Of a DNA stretch of 64,000 bases, positions 1 through 14,060 are shown piece by piece. Below the pieces are notes generated by a model. The model saw only the letters and a program-made list of their open reading frames with translations, ran no database searches and was not told the DNA's origin. The position numbers were made by a program, and so were the translations under genes. The DNA comes from Malaya genurostris (lineage: Eukaryota > Arthropoda > Insecta > Diptera > Culicidae): positions 91,961,435 to 92,025,434 of the forward strand of contig NC_080572.1 in assembly GCF_030247185.1 (NCBI RefSeq), in the 5' to 3' direction. Position 1 is the stretch's first letter. Each line of letters opens with the position of its first letter.

Positions 1-1505
1 GGTCGATGCACAGTAATCTATTGGCCCATGCTGAGCTGTAAGTCAAACAGATTATCAAGACTATATATGCATGTCCCATCTCTGTCTCTCTCTCTTACTT
101 TCTTTACCTCGACGTAAGGAAGTCTGGCACGGAATTACTTGTTTGGAAGGGTTCAAGTCAAGAAACGCGTAGGAAGCGGCAACAACAGCAGCAAAAGAAT
201 AACATACACATAAAATCTTGAACCTGCAGGGCGCTACGTCTGATGCATTTTTGGAGGCTACAATGTTTATGTTAAGATCGTGCAGTACAGTGGAAACTGG
301 AAATAAGAGTTTAGAAAAACGTTGGTGGAAAAACATTTTTTTTGGTTAGTTTTTTTTCGATGTTGCATCTATTTCTGTGCGAAATGATTTGTTTTTTCAC
401 CAAGCCAAGATAACTTAGCCAAAAAGAAATGATATCTATTCACTATTCTTGTTTTCTTTTTTATGCCTATATCTTTTAAATATCTTCTCAGTCCAACAAA
501 AATATGAATGCTTTGAATTTCATATCTAAATATCTTCCGAACGGCTACTTCTAGGAGAAAAGTCACTATGAGCAATTTTATTATTATTATTAGAGTTAGT
601 CATTTAGACAATTTTTCAACCAAAACATAAAGTTTTGCTAACACCTTATAAATTGTTTTAGCTGCAACATATTCGTTTTCAAAAAGACACTAATCATATT
701 AACATCAAATGTTTGATTCAAAAATAGGTGCCAATTTAAAACATCACAATTGAACATTTAGGATGTGTTTAATTTTTAGTTTTATTTTGTGCGTGTGTAT
801 GTATGTGTCAAATACCCAAGTAACAATTTTTGTTACGCTAGCTTGTTTGTGAAACCAGAATACTTTTCTATCATCAATAAAAAAAGCAGAAGAGTACTTT
901 AAATCACAAACTTGATACAAGGTATAAATTTCACAACGGTTTTAAAACTGTCGAGCGGAATTCAATTCTACTCAACTGTTTTTTATGCGCCTTCAATCAA
1001 AATCTGTTTATAAAGATATAAAAAATAAACAACAAAATAAACCTATGTTCAGAATGCTCAAAAATATTCCAAGCAGAGTGATTTCTCATCATTTTAAATT
1101 CATATATCATGAGAATTATAATATTATCACAATCGTTGTTCAATCCCTATATTATTTTCTTCGTGTTTAAGACAGTGCATAGAACAAAAATGACTATTCT
1201 GCCTTTCACTATTTTCGACAAAAAGTAGTTCTGAAAAAAGTAATATCCTGGTTTTATTTACGTTTCATACACTTCTTGAGACTCCATATTGTATTCGCCA
1301 TATTCAAGCCAACAAAGGTTGTTTTGTTTGCATTTCAGTTATCATAACGTTGGGAAAACTTACCGATAACTATCTGAATCAATAAAGAAATTGTATGTTA
1401 TAATCTAATAAAATCTAAGTTATTGCTATATCAATTCACAGTAACGATTCACATATACGTTAACGTATTTATAATGGTTTCGCAACGGAAAATAAACCCT
1501 TTTTC
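1..1505. other. No gene seen; AT-rich DNA
   Basis: Only short ORFs without domain character occur here. The first 340 bases are less AT-rich and contain a TCTCTCTC-type tract, so they may be unique host DNA. The rest is AT-rich with no repeat that I recognise. Confidence 0.5.
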
Positions 1506-1990
1506 AACTAGTAGCTAAAAACATAGCTGTGATTAAAGATATGTTAGAATCAAGTAACGATAACTTACAGATGGTAGTTAGTTTAATGTTTACGTTATAA
1601 AGAAACACTGCTGTCATCTTGTTTTAACCAGTATAACATAAAAAACATGTTCGTGATCTTGTTGCAACACAGTTGGGTTAGGTGGTATCAAAACTAGTTA
1701 CGGGTTGCTACTGTTGAAGTCAAATAAACTTATTTTCAACTAGCGGCTAGAAGTATTGTTGTGATTAAAAATATGTTTGGATTAAGTAACGATAGCTTAT
1801 AAATTATATTTAATTCAATATGACACAAAGATGTTGTGATTGGAAACCTAAATAACTATTTCGTAACTAGTTATGTTATGATGAAACATTGCTGTCACCA
1901 TGTTTTAACCAGTATAACATAAAACACATATTCGTGCTTTTGTTGCAACATAGTTTGGACTTTGTCGTATCAGAACTAGTTGCTGATTGC
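1506..1990. repeat. Tandem duplication, units about 235-275 bp
   Basis: Two diverged direct copies are visible. Bases 1506-1572 resemble 1739-1806 (both begin CAACTAG and run through a TAACGATA motif). Bases 1603-1680 resemble 1883-1955, sharing the run TTTTAACCAGTATAACATAA. Divergence of roughly one base in seven suggests an old duplication. No coding potential is evident. Confidence 0.6.
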
Positions 1991-2019
1991 TACTTGGGTA
2001 ATCTCACTAGGTTTTCTCG

Positions 2020-3480
<1,461 letters not shown>

Positions 3481-5080
3481 TTTTTTATACTGTTATATAC
3501 AATTGTTTCTAAGTACCAAAAAGACTGTGAACAGCATCCTTTTTCATGACATTTAACCTCGGACCGATTTTAGCACGGCTCGTTTTTGGCAACATAATCG
3601 TTCGAATATGACATATATAAACCAGATGATGGGAGATACTTTTAATTATATTGTTTTAAACTACTTAGAAATAAATGCTGAAAGAATATAACATCCATAT
3701 ACCATTCGAATCAGTTCGTCGAGATCAGCAAATGCGTGTGTGACAAATAATTTCACTTAATTTTCTCGGAAAATTTCTTTTTTTGCAAATTCAGATTCAT
3801 AAGAAAAGTCGTATGCTCCCAAACAAAGTTCCTGAATTATGTTTGGTTCCAACCTCTGGTTCCGGAACTACAGGATGATATGTGAAACGAAATCAAAATT
3901 GTGTAACTCATTCTTCTCGTCGATGGCCGAACCGATCTAAGATTCAAATGAAATTTAAGAATCATCTAAGATTCAAATGAAAATTTTCTAGATTCTATAA
4001 AACATCTTGCTCTTCAGTCAGATCCAACATCCGGTTCCGGGGATACAGGGTGATTGGTATAAAAATGTATATTCCACATAAATTAATCAGGTTTATCGGG
4101 TTAGCAGATTTGGATAGTTGATAAAAAAATTAATTTTTTTCAGTTTTAGTAATATTCAGTTTTCGATTCAGAAGGCACCTAAAAATTTAATTCGTGCTAT
4201 GAATTCTCAAAGATATCTTCACTGATTTTCAAATATTTTGAAACAGATGTAAACTATACAGCTACTCAGGTGAATTTATCTGACTTCGGCCATACCGATT
4301 TTAGAATTCCGGTTCCAGTATAAAATCGTTTCTCAAAGCTCAATCGTTTTCTCAAAAAAAGCCTTATCAAATTTCAGAAACAAAAATTCAAATTAAAATA
4401 AACTTATATACAAAATAATTAGTTTTATACAAACATACAAAAAATTAATTAATTTTATCCAATTATGCTTCAAAGTTGGACTCAAAACTGTTGTAATTTA
4501 TTCGTCATATGGCCATACGAATCGGTTTGGGTTATGCTGGTTCCTGAATACCGGCTCTGGAAGTACCTTAAATTACCTTAAACTCTAAAGTGGAAATTAC
4601 TTCGACATATCATGGCATGTTTAATCGATTATCACACTTTTAGATTCGAATTCGATCCGATTTGCAGTTGCGACATTACAGAGTAATGAGTGATTAAAAT
4701 CTCAAATTGTCGCTTGAAACAACGGTCATTAAAATAATGTCATGAAAACTTAAACACCGAAGAATATTCATGCAAAAAACACATGCGGATTGATAAAAAA
4801 AGGTATCATCTCACTGCTAGGTGGATTAAGCACGTTTTTTAAGATTAACTTACGCGAGCAAAGTATTGTTTCATTATGCACACACGAAAAAAGAATTTTA
4901 CAGGTGTCTTAATCCCTCATACGATGTAATTTATAAAGACCTAATTTGTCAAATGACGGAAAATCTCATTTGTAATGACTTAATGCTAGATGAGCTTGAA
5001 TTTTACTGGATTCGACTGTAACTTGCGTTCTGCTAGCAGGAGCGACTGAATGAATTTAAATGCACCTTCTACCAGCAAAG
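3481..5080. repeat. Degenerate GT-family DNA, no gene
   Basis: Header remnants at 3697-3740 and subrepeat fragments around 3790-4330 are mixed with AT-rich sequence. The family terminus, with the form TCTCACTGCTAGGTGGATTAA, is at about 4808-4830. The same segment occurs inverted at 41774-41872. Confidence 0.5.
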
Positions 5081-5084
5081 CAGA

Positions 5085-5167
5085 TGTATGCTTCTGTGGC
5101 TCGGTCGATTAACAGGCGTACTTGCGATCCAATGGTTCTCGGTTCAAGTCGCGACGGTTGCTCTCAG
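5085..5167 (+). repeat. tRNA-derived SINE head
   Basis: The segment contains an A-box-like GTGGCTCGGTCGATTAACAG and a B-box-like GGTTCAAGTCG at tRNA spacing, the arrangement of an RNA polymerase III promoter in a SINE. It does not close into a good cloverleaf, so it is not called as a tRNA gene. The SINE is interrupted directly downstream by the transposon starting at 5170. Confidence 0.5.
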
Positions 5168-5169
5168 TA

Positions 5170-6369
5170 AGCAGTGTATCGATAAGTAGTTAGCAACATT
5201 CAAACAGTTATTACTCTGAAATGGCTTAATTTTTGCAGCGTGTTTTGCGGTGACATGTTTGTTTACATGTCAATAACAGCTGCGCAATCGATTGGTTTCG
5301 GTACGGTTTATCGTTTCAATGATGAGTCGAATTGATCCGGAAACGTGAAAGAAAATTCTGCACACTTGGGGCTCAGAAAGTGGTGTCACGTGCAACGAAA
5401 TTGCAAAACGGGTGAAAGTGCACCACACCAGTGTCAAAAATATTATCGAGAAGTTCGGTAAGACCCTTTCCATGAAGGATTTGCCCCGATCCGGTAGGAA
5501 AACGGGTCCCAGCCAGCCCGGCTTAAAAGTGGTTGTGTACACCAGGAAAAACCCATCGGCGTCGACGCGGGATTTGGCCAAGCAGTTCAACACCAGCATC
5601 GGGATGATTCATCGGATCAAAGTTCGGAACTTCCTGAAAACGTACAAGAAACAGAAGGTGCCGAAAAAGTCCCTGGTACAGCAAGTTCAGGCCGAAACAA
5701 GAGCGCGAAAACTGTATAACAAGGAAGACTCTCGAGCGCTGCCCGGACCGCAATATTATACGAAATCGGTGTACCAGGACCTGGACGACGCTGACACCAC
5801 GGTGGCGATGGAAAAGTTTGGGCAGAAGGTGTTGGTCTGGCAAGCAATTTGTACCTGTGGTTTGCGGTCGTCGATTTTCATCATGAAGGGCACAATTAAC
5901 GCCAAGGTGTACGAGGAAGAATGTTTGAAGAAGAGAATGCTGCCACTGTACAGAAAGCATAAGGCTCCTCCTCTTTTCTGGCCGGATTTGGCTTCAGCCC
6001 ACTACGCCAACTCCGTTCTACAGTAGTTGTCAAAAAATAATGTACAATTCGTGGAAAAGGACATCAACCCACCGAACTGTCGGATCTTCGGCCAATTGAA
6101 AGGTATTGGGCAATTGTCAAGCGGCACTTTAGGAAGGAAGGTACAGTGTCCCAAAACATGCAGGAGTTCAAAAAAAACTGGACAGTAACTGTGCAGAATT
6201 TAATGAAGAATGTAAAGTCCAAAGTGCGAGCGATTCACAGAAACTAGGATTTTCTTCAATATGTAATGTTATTTTTCTACAATATATCGAAAACTGATTT
6301 CAAAATATGTTTTTATTTCGCTTTATTATTCAATAATCAATGTTGCTAACTACTTTTCGATACACTCTT
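5170..6369 (+). mobile_element. DD37E Tc1/mariner-superfamily transposon, dead
   Basis: The element has terminal inverted repeats of about 30 bp. The left begins AGCAGTGTATCGATAAGTAG, and the right reads AAGAGTGTATCGAAAAGTAG on the other strand. It is flanked by TA at 5168-5169 and 6370-6371, the target duplication of this superfamily. Its 1200 bp length is normal for the group. It carries the broken transposase at 5319-6247 and sits in the SINE head on its left. Confidence 0.85.
5319..6247 (+). pseudogene. ITmD37E-type transposase, broken
   Basis: This is the remnant of a cut-and-paste DDE transposase. An N-terminal helix-turn-helix region (KVHHTSVKNIIEKFG) and the linker motif RSGRKTGP are followed by a basic segment. 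The part that should hold the first catalytic Asp is deleted after RARKLYNK. The second catalytic Asp survives in FWPDLASAHYA. The third acidic residue lies in a DLRPIERYW motif reached only after a frameshift near 6080. Allowing for that shift, the gap between the last two catalytic residues is 37, which gives the ITmD37E assignment, a class known from mosquitoes. Breaks are a TGA about ten codons after the start ATG at 5319, the central deletion, a TAG at 6024-6026 and the frameshift. The reading frame finally stops at 6245-6247. It cannot encode an active enzyme. Confidence 0.85.
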
Positions 6370-6371
6370 TA

Positions 6372-7560
6372 TTCTTTTTTTCAATGAATTTCATGTATGG
6401 AGTTTTAGACACAATATTAAATGTTCTTCCACGTAAATTTGCGTGAGCTGCGACGCTCCATTTATGTGCATCTAATAAGATGTAAAATCACAGGGTTTTT
6501 TTTTTAAAGTGTGTATGTTATACTAGTTCATGCACAAGCAATCCCTTGTTTTCTCAAAAATCGAAGAGAAATTTTTTAAATAGAATACCACAGTATTATA
6601 CATGAGAAAGGCATTATTACACCACTAGGTGGATTAAAACAGGTTTTTCGGTTTATTTTTAGATTCTTGTAAAAGCGTTCACCTAGTCCATCAGTGTATA
6701 TAGTTTTACTTGAACATCATTTACTGGGTTTGTTTTACAACGATGCGAAAAATATGCATGGAAAAATACTGCCTCACCAAATAAATGGTTTAGTATACAG
6801 GGTTTCATTCATTCATTCGTCGTTTTAGGGCTTCTCAGTCTTCTTACCGCCACTAACATTTTATTTGAATTTATTATTTTATTTCGTCTAAATTTCTCTT
6901 TTCGGTAGAAAAGATTTTAAAATTCGCAAATATCTTCTGAAAAAAGGTAATGAATTGTGGTAATTTGAAGGGGAAAAAATATTATTTTCAACTGTTCAAT
7001 TGGATTCAATAATTGAAGTATCAGTTTTAGGTTGAATTATTTCATTCGAATGCAGCAGTGACTAGGTCATGTATTTTCAAATCAAAAATGGCTTTTGAGT
7101 TAATTGGTTTCTCGTCAAAACATTTCTTTTGCGTTAACGACAAACGTTTCAAAGGCTATACCTTAATATTTAAGCAAATTTAATTCAATTTAAGGCTTTT
7201 TAAAATAACTATAAATATATATACGACTGTTCGAAAGTGCTGTAGTAAAGCAGCCGTTTACTAATTTACTATTTTAGATGTTACACCATACTAGACATCT
7301 GAAGATGAATGTATAATCTTCGAAATGTTGGCCGGTTATGCGAAACAACTGTTTCTACAAGAAAGCAATTTACCCAAAAACCATTTTTGATTTAAAAGGT
7401 TGAAATATTTACGTAGTGTTTTACATATGCGAAAGACAGTCCAATAAGGTGATATTATTCATATCTGTTTTGACAATCGTTTGATTGACTCTGTTGTCTC
7501 TATTCCAATCCCACAATCTGAAACAAATATTGAATTCCTATAAATGAGATCCACTCCCAG
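6372..7560. other. No gene; AT-rich with one repeat terminus
   Basis: The GT-family terminus (GGCATTATTACACCACTAGG) occurs at 6610-6645, followed by AT-rich sequence. Around 7293-7330 a CTGAAGATG...CGAAATGTTGG string appears; it was considered as a ribozyme core and rejected. No coding region is supported. Confidence 0.5.
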
Positions 7561-8960
7561 CCAAAATATCATCGAGATGTGTCTCTAATCCTACCCTTCC
7601 ATTAGTCGGCAGCTGCTCACAAAACCATAACGGGATTATGCTTGCACCAATCTGCATCGTGAATGACACTTTCTATTCTAATCACTCTTGATCCATCATC
7701 AATGCGCGTTTCCCCATTCGCATGAATACTGTATCGCAGACGCGTAGTCCAAAGGCTTGAAAAGGTCACACCGTAGGGATAAAATGAAAGGATTAACGAT
7801 ACGACGGAAAATGTCGTGCGTTCGCTCGGCGAAGTTTGATGCTCAATGCTCATTCATCATAATCAAACCTAGGAAGATTTAGGATGCTGTGTCGTTTCGA
7901 GCGTCACTCGGTCGGACCGCTTTGACATTTCGGAGCGATTATTGTAGAAAATATGGTGTTAGCAAAAGGGGTGACGTTTCTCATACTAATTGAATATAAT
8001 AGCAACGGAATAACTGGTCCATGAAATCAATACTCGCAAAGAAAAATTTGTAGGCAGTTGAAAATCTATGAGCGAATGAGCATTACTATTCGTAGCCGCG
8101 CAGTCATTGAGGCAGTAGCCAGCAACCAGTAAAACGTTTGTCGTTGATTGATTACACTTCTATGTTCAACTGCAGCTGGTAAGCACACTGAGCGAGCTAA
8201 CGAATCGTGAAGGAGTTCAAAGAGAGCTCATCAACAAACAGCAATGTGAAAAAAAATCTTCCATGTTAAATTTCTTTGCCAACGATCATTCACCGAATCG
8301 AATCACATCCATAAAACGGAACACGCTGCTCCAGTTTCCACGCAAGGCAGTTGACGGATCCATCAAGCTATCCGGTGAAATATGATGAATAAGGATTTCC
8401 TAGCTCATCCTTCTCCATCATCGCAGAAGCTATCGTTCATCTATTTTATTTTCTGTTATCCTGCCTACACATCTGGATTATCCCCACATCCTTATCATCA
8501 AGCGGGCGTGTGTCATCAGCTAGCTACAGCCAAACTTGTTTCCCTCCATACCGAAGGATCAACCGCCAAACACAGAATCGTTTCACTATTTTCCTCTTTG
8601 GTTGGGGATCTGACAGAAGCAATAAGATGAATAGCTTCGAAAGTACGTCTGCTGCTGATCGATGCGCGCGTTTGTTGAGCTCAATGAAGCGTTTATGATG
8701 GTCTTATTGATTGCTTTGGCGCGACGGCAATGAAACGCCATTACAACTGCCATTTCGCGTGGCGATTGAATTTAATATCCCTTTGTTCCTCAGGTTGCGC
8801 TTCGATGCGAAGGTTTCTGGTAGCTGCTTTCATGGTCTTGGATGGAATGCATACTGCCAAGATCGATTTCCCGTCGAACGAGTCTGCTATGATGTGAGTT
8901 GGAAAAAAATATTCAATACTAGCAATAGAAGAAGTATTTTCACGTGATAATGTTATAGGT
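7561..8960. other. Unique, better-balanced island (possible regulatory or 5' exon DNA)
   Basis: Base composition is noticeably more even here than in the flanks, and none of the window's repeat families is present. CGCAGTCATTG near 8100 resembles an insect initiator. CTGCAGCTGGTAAGC near 8172 resembles a 5' splice site, so an untranslated first exon on the plus strand is possible. The short ORFs at 8382-8630 and 8711-8947 show no recognisable domain and are probably chance. Confidence 0.3.
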
Positions 8961-9002
8961 TCAGTTTTCAAATCATGCTGAAGGTAACTAAACGTGAGCA
9001 AT

Positions 9003-9075
9003 ATACACCCAAACCTCCATTTACGTAATAATCGGGGGTTCGTAAATCGAATTTACGTTTAAGTTTATTTGGAAT
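9003..9075. repeat. End of a TACACCCAAACCTCC MITE
   Basis: Bases from 9004 begin ACACCCAAACCTCCATTTAC, the terminal sequence of the two complete MITEs at 29394-29610 and 50249-50398. The matching right end is not found nearby. An internal-type block of the same family, rich in CTCTTTTTACG, lies at 11855-11985. Confidence 0.55.
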
Positions 9076-9184
9076 TTTCAACGTAAACAAAGTTTTCCTC
9101 ATGTATATGTATTTTTGGATATGTATAATTTATTGAATAATTATGGAACGAAAATGATCAGTATTTGCAGGAAAAGGATGTTCT

Positions 9185-9765
9185 AAGTAGCATCAATTTC
9201 CAAGATGGCGACTTCCGGTTCATCGATATTCGATACAAACCATCAGAATACGGGTATTTTCCGAACGGATTTGATGAGTAGATGTCGGAAAACCATGTTT
9301 AAGGTGGATCTGAATTCCAAGATGACATAACCATCTGCTCCAGTTCTTTATATCCAGAATTTCACTTTATTTAGGGCACTTTCAGCAGCTTCATCAGTCC
9401 TGGTAGTCTGAAACTGATCTGACTGGTATTTTAGTCTTGGTTTTACTAGATCTGGTAATAATTTAGATCTGTTGCAGATATTCAAAAATGTAAGCGCCTA
9501 CTTATGAAAACCGTTCCGAAAATATGCATATCGTGAAGATATTCGAGCACTTCAAGTTATATCGACAAAAATTGTGAGGTTTTCGAGGAATAGCCGGAAG
9601 CCGCCTTTTTGGATTTTGGAACGTCCTCGTTCCGAAAATACCCATATTGTAAGGGTTTTCAAGGAATATCAATAAACCGGAAGTCCCCATCTTGGAATTC
9701 AGAACCACTTCAAACATCGTTTTCCGACATTTACTCATCAAACTCATTCAGAAAATACCCATAAT
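9185..9765. repeat. Old inverted repeat, arms about 140 bp
   Basis: Bases 9190-9330 match the reverse complement of 9630-9765 through several blocks, including TTTGATGAGTA, TGTCGGAAAAC and AATTCCAAGATG. The loop of about 300 bp has no ORF of note. The imperfect arms suggest a decayed fold-back element. Confidence 0.6.
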
Positions 9766-9967
9766 GTAGTAATTTCCACGGAATATTAATGAGGCGGAAA
9801 TAATTTTAATTATTTATGTATATATGTATGTATATGTGAAGCCACCATCAGTTTAAGGCATTACCATTACCATTTTTAAAAAACTGTGTAAAGCATACAT
9901 GTGAAAATTCGTTAAAAATCACCGTTGCACACAACTTTGCACGCATGAATGGCTGTTGAATATCTGT

Positions 9968-10036
9968 CCTCAGTGAAATAACATAATATAAAATAATATA
10001 ATATAATAAAATACAACATAATATAATATAATATAG
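9968..10036. repeat. (ATAAT)n microsatellite
   Basis: This is an imperfect AT-only tandem repeat with units ATAAT and ATAATATA. It abuts the 3' end of the transposase pseudogene that lies on the minus strand just to the right. Confidence 0.8.
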
Positions 10037-10048
10037 CAAAGTTCCTCA

Positions 10049-11017
10049 TTAAATTCCGTACAGACTTCTTGGCGACAAGTTTTGACACTTTTTTTTAAAA
10101 TCTTTTTCGAGCTGTTGAATGGCTTCGGCAGCCGAGACATGTTTCCTAAGATGTGCCTTCGTTAATGTCCAAAAATCTTCAATTGGTCGAAGTTGTGGGC
10201 AATTTTATGGATTCATGTCTTTTGGGACGAAAGTGACATTTTTGGTAGTAAAATATTCTACCGTTGATTTCGAGTAGTGGCAAGAAGCAAGATCAGGCCA
10301 GAAGACAACAGGTTCCTTGTGGCTTCGAATCATGGGTAGAAGTCATTATTGTAAACATTCCTTGATGTATATTTCGCTGTTCATTGAAGCAGTGGTGATG
10401 AAGGGTTTCAAAATCTTACCGCAGCTACAAACTGCTTGTCAGACTATAGCTTTCTTACCAAGTTTTTCGACTTCAATCGATGTCTCGGACTGGTTTAACA
10501 CTTGCCCTTCTCGCACCGTATAATATTGTGGTTCCGACAAGGATTTGTAATCGAGTTTCACGTAAATTTCGTCGTCCATGATTATGCAGTTCAAATTTCC
10601 ATCAAGAATCGTATTGTACAGCTTTCGAACACTCAGCCTGATCGATGCTTCTTGTTTCGGACTACGTTTTGGTTGTTTCTGCTTCTTATAGGTTCGAAGA
10701 TTCAAACGTTCTTTAGCACGAAGAACATTTGACTTCGAAGTGCCCACTTTTTTGGCCACATCCCGAACTGAAACCGCCTTCTTTTGCTCGAACGCCTTCA
10801 GTATACGTTTATCCAACTGAGGGTTAGCAGGACCTTTTTTTCGACCCGTTTTCGGTTTATCCTCAAAGGTGTTATCCTCACCGAACTTCCTGATTGCATT
10901 TCGCACGGCTTTTTCACTTACTCCTTCGATTTTTGCTATCTTTCTCAGTGACAGTCCGCGTTCTGTGCACCATTTGTACACAATTTTTCGACGTTGTTCT
11001 GCTGAAAGTCCACGCAT
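10049..11017 (-). pseudogene. ITmD37E-type transposase, broken
   Basis: The minus-strand frame starts MRGLSAEQRRKIVYKW. It shows a helix-turn-helix (LSLRKIAKIEGVSEKAVRNA), the linker TGRKKGPANPQ, a second DNA-binding segment (VRDVAKKVGTSKSNVLRAKE) and the catalytic-domain start with IIMDDEIYVK, holding the first Asp. Further on, in another frame, are FWPDLASCHYSKS with the second Asp and LRPIEDFW with the third acidic residue, 37 residues later. Breaks include a TGA where a Trp codon is expected after GKKAIV, a frameshift with stops near 10360, and a nonsense codon before the last motif. About 323 codons remain, close to full length for the family. Clear inverted ends were not found. Upstream the frame stays open into the (AAT)n tract, which is chance. 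Confidence 0.85.
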
Positions 11018-11307
11018 TTCGAAACAAACTAATGAAAATGAATAAAAAACTGCAAACGTGGTTAGAGAAGAGTGTAAACAACAGGACGCAGCCATGAAAA
11101 TTGACAGATTCTGAACCATTGCGAAATGGCAGCGGTTTTTGGTTGCGTCCATACTTTCTGAGACAGTCTTTATTACATAACAAAGTATAATATAAGACGA
11201 TAATATATGAAGTAATATGCTATGATACAATATATAACAGTTGACGTCGCAGTGTAAGTTATGCTCTTCTTTCGTCGCAGTATTGCAGGAAACATAATTT
11301 TTCTTTT

Positions 11308-11551
<244 letters not shown>

Positions 11552-11559
11552 ATCATACA

Positions 11560-12240
11560 ATGTACTATAATTCATTTTCAATATAAAACAAATAATGCAA
11601 CAAACAACAGAACCACATGTTGCAATATACTATGATAAATATTGCACTTTGGAATGGGTTTCAACCTACAAGCCGTTTCGGACCCTCTCATTCTGCTACT
11701 AACGCAGAAGGCGATAGCACTCAGTCGACGCCGTTCTATTGACCAAATGTCATCATAGACGCTCGGGGAGGCATGAGATCGGAACTTGTGAGGACTTAGT
11801 TATCTCACCATTTGACGACCATGAGGCGGAAATAATTTTCATTATATGAAAAAACCTCTTTTTACGAAGTAGGTTCGTAAAAAAAAGTTTTTGTTATTTG
11901 GGACTTGGTTCGTAAAAAAAGATTACGTTATTTGGGATTTTGTTCGTAAAAAGAGTTACGTAAAAAGAGGTAACGTAAAATAATTATAGTCAAAAATTTC
12001 AACGGTTTGAGAATATTGAAAGTTTAATTAATTCATGAAATCTGGAGTCAGGATCTGTTATTCAAAGCATATACCAATCATCATTCTATTAAACAGTAAA
12101 TCCTAATTGGTGAATTACGTTTTTCAACTTTTAAGTCTTCGGCAGCCATTTCTATTTGCATATCTCTTAAAACGTTAAAAACTCATAACCAATCGAGCCG
12201 TCATAGCTCACTCCTTATCAGTGAATATTACTCAAACTTT
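11560..12240. repeat. MITE-like block and unclassified DNA
   Basis: Bases 11640-11850 are GC-richer with no clear frame. Bases 11855-11985 consist of repeated GTTCGTAAAAA and CTCTTTTTACG motifs in both orientations, the interior of the TACACCCAAACCTCC MITE family. No gene is seen. Confidence 0.5.
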
Positions 12241-12640
12241 CTACCAGTGCGCTTCTGGTTCCCGCCAAGTAAGGAGTTCTATCTGTCCATCCATCCAGCC
12301 TTCCATGTGCTACCGATGATGATGATAAATTGCATGTAATTCCCAGCCTGTATCAAACTTATCAGAGTCAAACAAAAGTTCCTGCAAGTAACAGCCAACG
12401 CGGACGAGCAACTCACTGTGACCGAGAGAGAGAGAGAGAAATCCGGACATCGCACAAGATTGAGTATTTTGTGCAACTGACAAGTTTGTTTTGGTGGGCC
12501 AATCATCCGTGGCGGTCGGAAAGGGGTGTGGAACATCCAGAAGTGAGCGAGAATATTTCAATAAAAGTTGGCATCGGCGATGGGAAACCAAACGGCTGCT
12601 TTATGCGGCCCAACCCCACCCATGGACATTGAATGATACA
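12241..12640. other. Unique island with GAGA tract
   Basis: The segment has balanced composition and lacks the local repeats. GAGAGAGAGAGAGAAA at about 12423-12441 is the kind of site bound by GAGA-type factors in insects. Short ORFs exist on both strands, but none has a recognisable domain. Conserved non-coding DNA is a reasonable guess, not a demonstrated function. Confidence 0.3.
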
Positions 12641-13198
12641 GATGTTTAAGAATAAATAATTTGGTGATCAATCAATTAAATTTAATTATTTTTTGACACT
12701 TTTTTTCCTGCTTGCTAAGGTTGACTCGAAACTGGCTGTCTGGGTGTGTGTATTCACTTAAATGGTTATACACATGGTGTCAGTGATTGAGCAGGGGAAA
12801 CCAATTGATTGAAAACAATTGGGTTCGTGCAATATCACTCACCGAAGCCAGATTTGTGGGATTTGTTTGATATTTTTTTCAAATTTTAAATAAAATTGAT
12901 TTCGATTGGCATGTAGAGGTTATGTATCGGATTTTTGCTTTTACATAATCGAGAACTTCTTTGTGTTCTATTTTTCCAACGTATTGGTTTTTGTTGGACC
13001 TGTCTCAAAACATCGAAAGTTATGGTGTTCTTATGTCTGTTATTTCACCAAAATTATGATTTCCAAACGGTATGAAAATATTCATTAAGGCATTAACTAG
13101 CGTAATCTACAAATTTAAACAGTTTCAAGTCTATTATAGGAGAATCATCCTATAATTTCGAAGTCGCAAGTTGGATCCGAATATCATTCAATGACAAT
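12641..13198. other. No gene seen
   Basis: The stretch is AT-rich with short ORFs only and has no repeat that I recognise. Confidence 0.4.
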
Positions 13199-13520
13199 GG
13201 CCCTTATTACGGGTATCGCTACACGGTGAAAGCCAAGTGAAGTGATTGGGACCCTTATTATCGGTATCACTTCACGATGAAAATCGAGTGAAGTGAATTT
13301 AGGTCCTTAGCACGGAAATCGCTTCAAAGACAAAAGTAATTATTTGAATGAACTTGATGTCATTATGAACATCACGCCACCAACATTTTGTTGAAAAAAT
13401 GAGTTTTTCCACTACAGTGATCACTTCACTATGCGTGATACTGGTAATAGGTAAAATAAAGTGAAGTGACATGTAAGTGAAGTGAATGTGAAAGTGAAAG
13501 TGAGAACGGTAATAAGGGCC
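13199..13520. mobile_element. MITE with GGCCCTTATTAC ends
   Basis: The left end begins GGCCCTTATTACGG, and the right end is its reverse complement in the form CGGTAATAAGGGCC, giving about 14 bp of terminal inverted repeat around 322 bp. The interior repeats GTGAAGTGA and its complement many times in both orientations, like subterminal binding sites. There is no ORF, and I could not see a clear target duplication. Confidence 0.7.
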
Positions 13521-13539
13521 TTGATTAAGCTATCTCTGT

Positions 13540-14060
13540 GAAAACGAGTTGACTTCCATTTTGGAGTTTTCGGTCACTACTTCCGGTACTTGCGGAACCG
13601 GAATCCGGAGATCGGTACAGAGGTAGTGTGCAGCTCACGACCTACTAGTTTGATGACCCAATTTGGAAGATTTTTCACTGTTTGAGCATTGTCGCCCAAA
13701 ATGAAGACTTGAACGCTCATCTCTCAGTAATTGGGTTCGGCTCAAAGTCAGGAATTATGGGACCATAAGATCTTTTATTTAGATCTACATTTTCGAAAAT
13801 TGGCTAAACCATCTCTAAGAACTATTGGGACTACTTTTCCGGTGTGTTGTCGCTCTTAATGACGTTTCGAAATTTAGAATATTTTCTACAAGTGCGCTTC
13901 TGGTTTTTGCACTGTAGTTCCGGAACTGGAGTTCGGCTCCTGATACAACTCAGGTATTCCGCATGGAATATAAATCTTGGTTCGTGAAAATCGGCACATC
14001 CATCTCACCAGTTGAATTTTTACGCAACTTCATAAGTTGTATATGTATAAAAGGCAAAAA
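13540..14060. repeat. Degenerate GT-family subrepeats
   Basis: Fragments such as GGAACCGGAATCCGGAG and TCGTGAAAATCGGCACATCC recall the 150-170 bp subrepeat of the family. No gene is present. Confidence 0.4.

Noticed and set aside
5085..5167. tRNA gene
   Set aside because: A and B boxes are present, but no full cloverleaf closes; the segment behaves as a SINE head. The same applies to 33480-33560, 40508-40590 and 54580-54651.
5523..5960. 145-codon minus-strand ORF
   Set aside because: It is the antisense shadow of the transposase pseudogene at 5319-6247.
7293..7335. Possible hammerhead ribozyme core (CTGAAGA ... CGAAA)
   Set aside because: The bases between the two core boxes do not form a convincing stem II, and no flanking stems I and III were found. 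String similarity alone is not enough.
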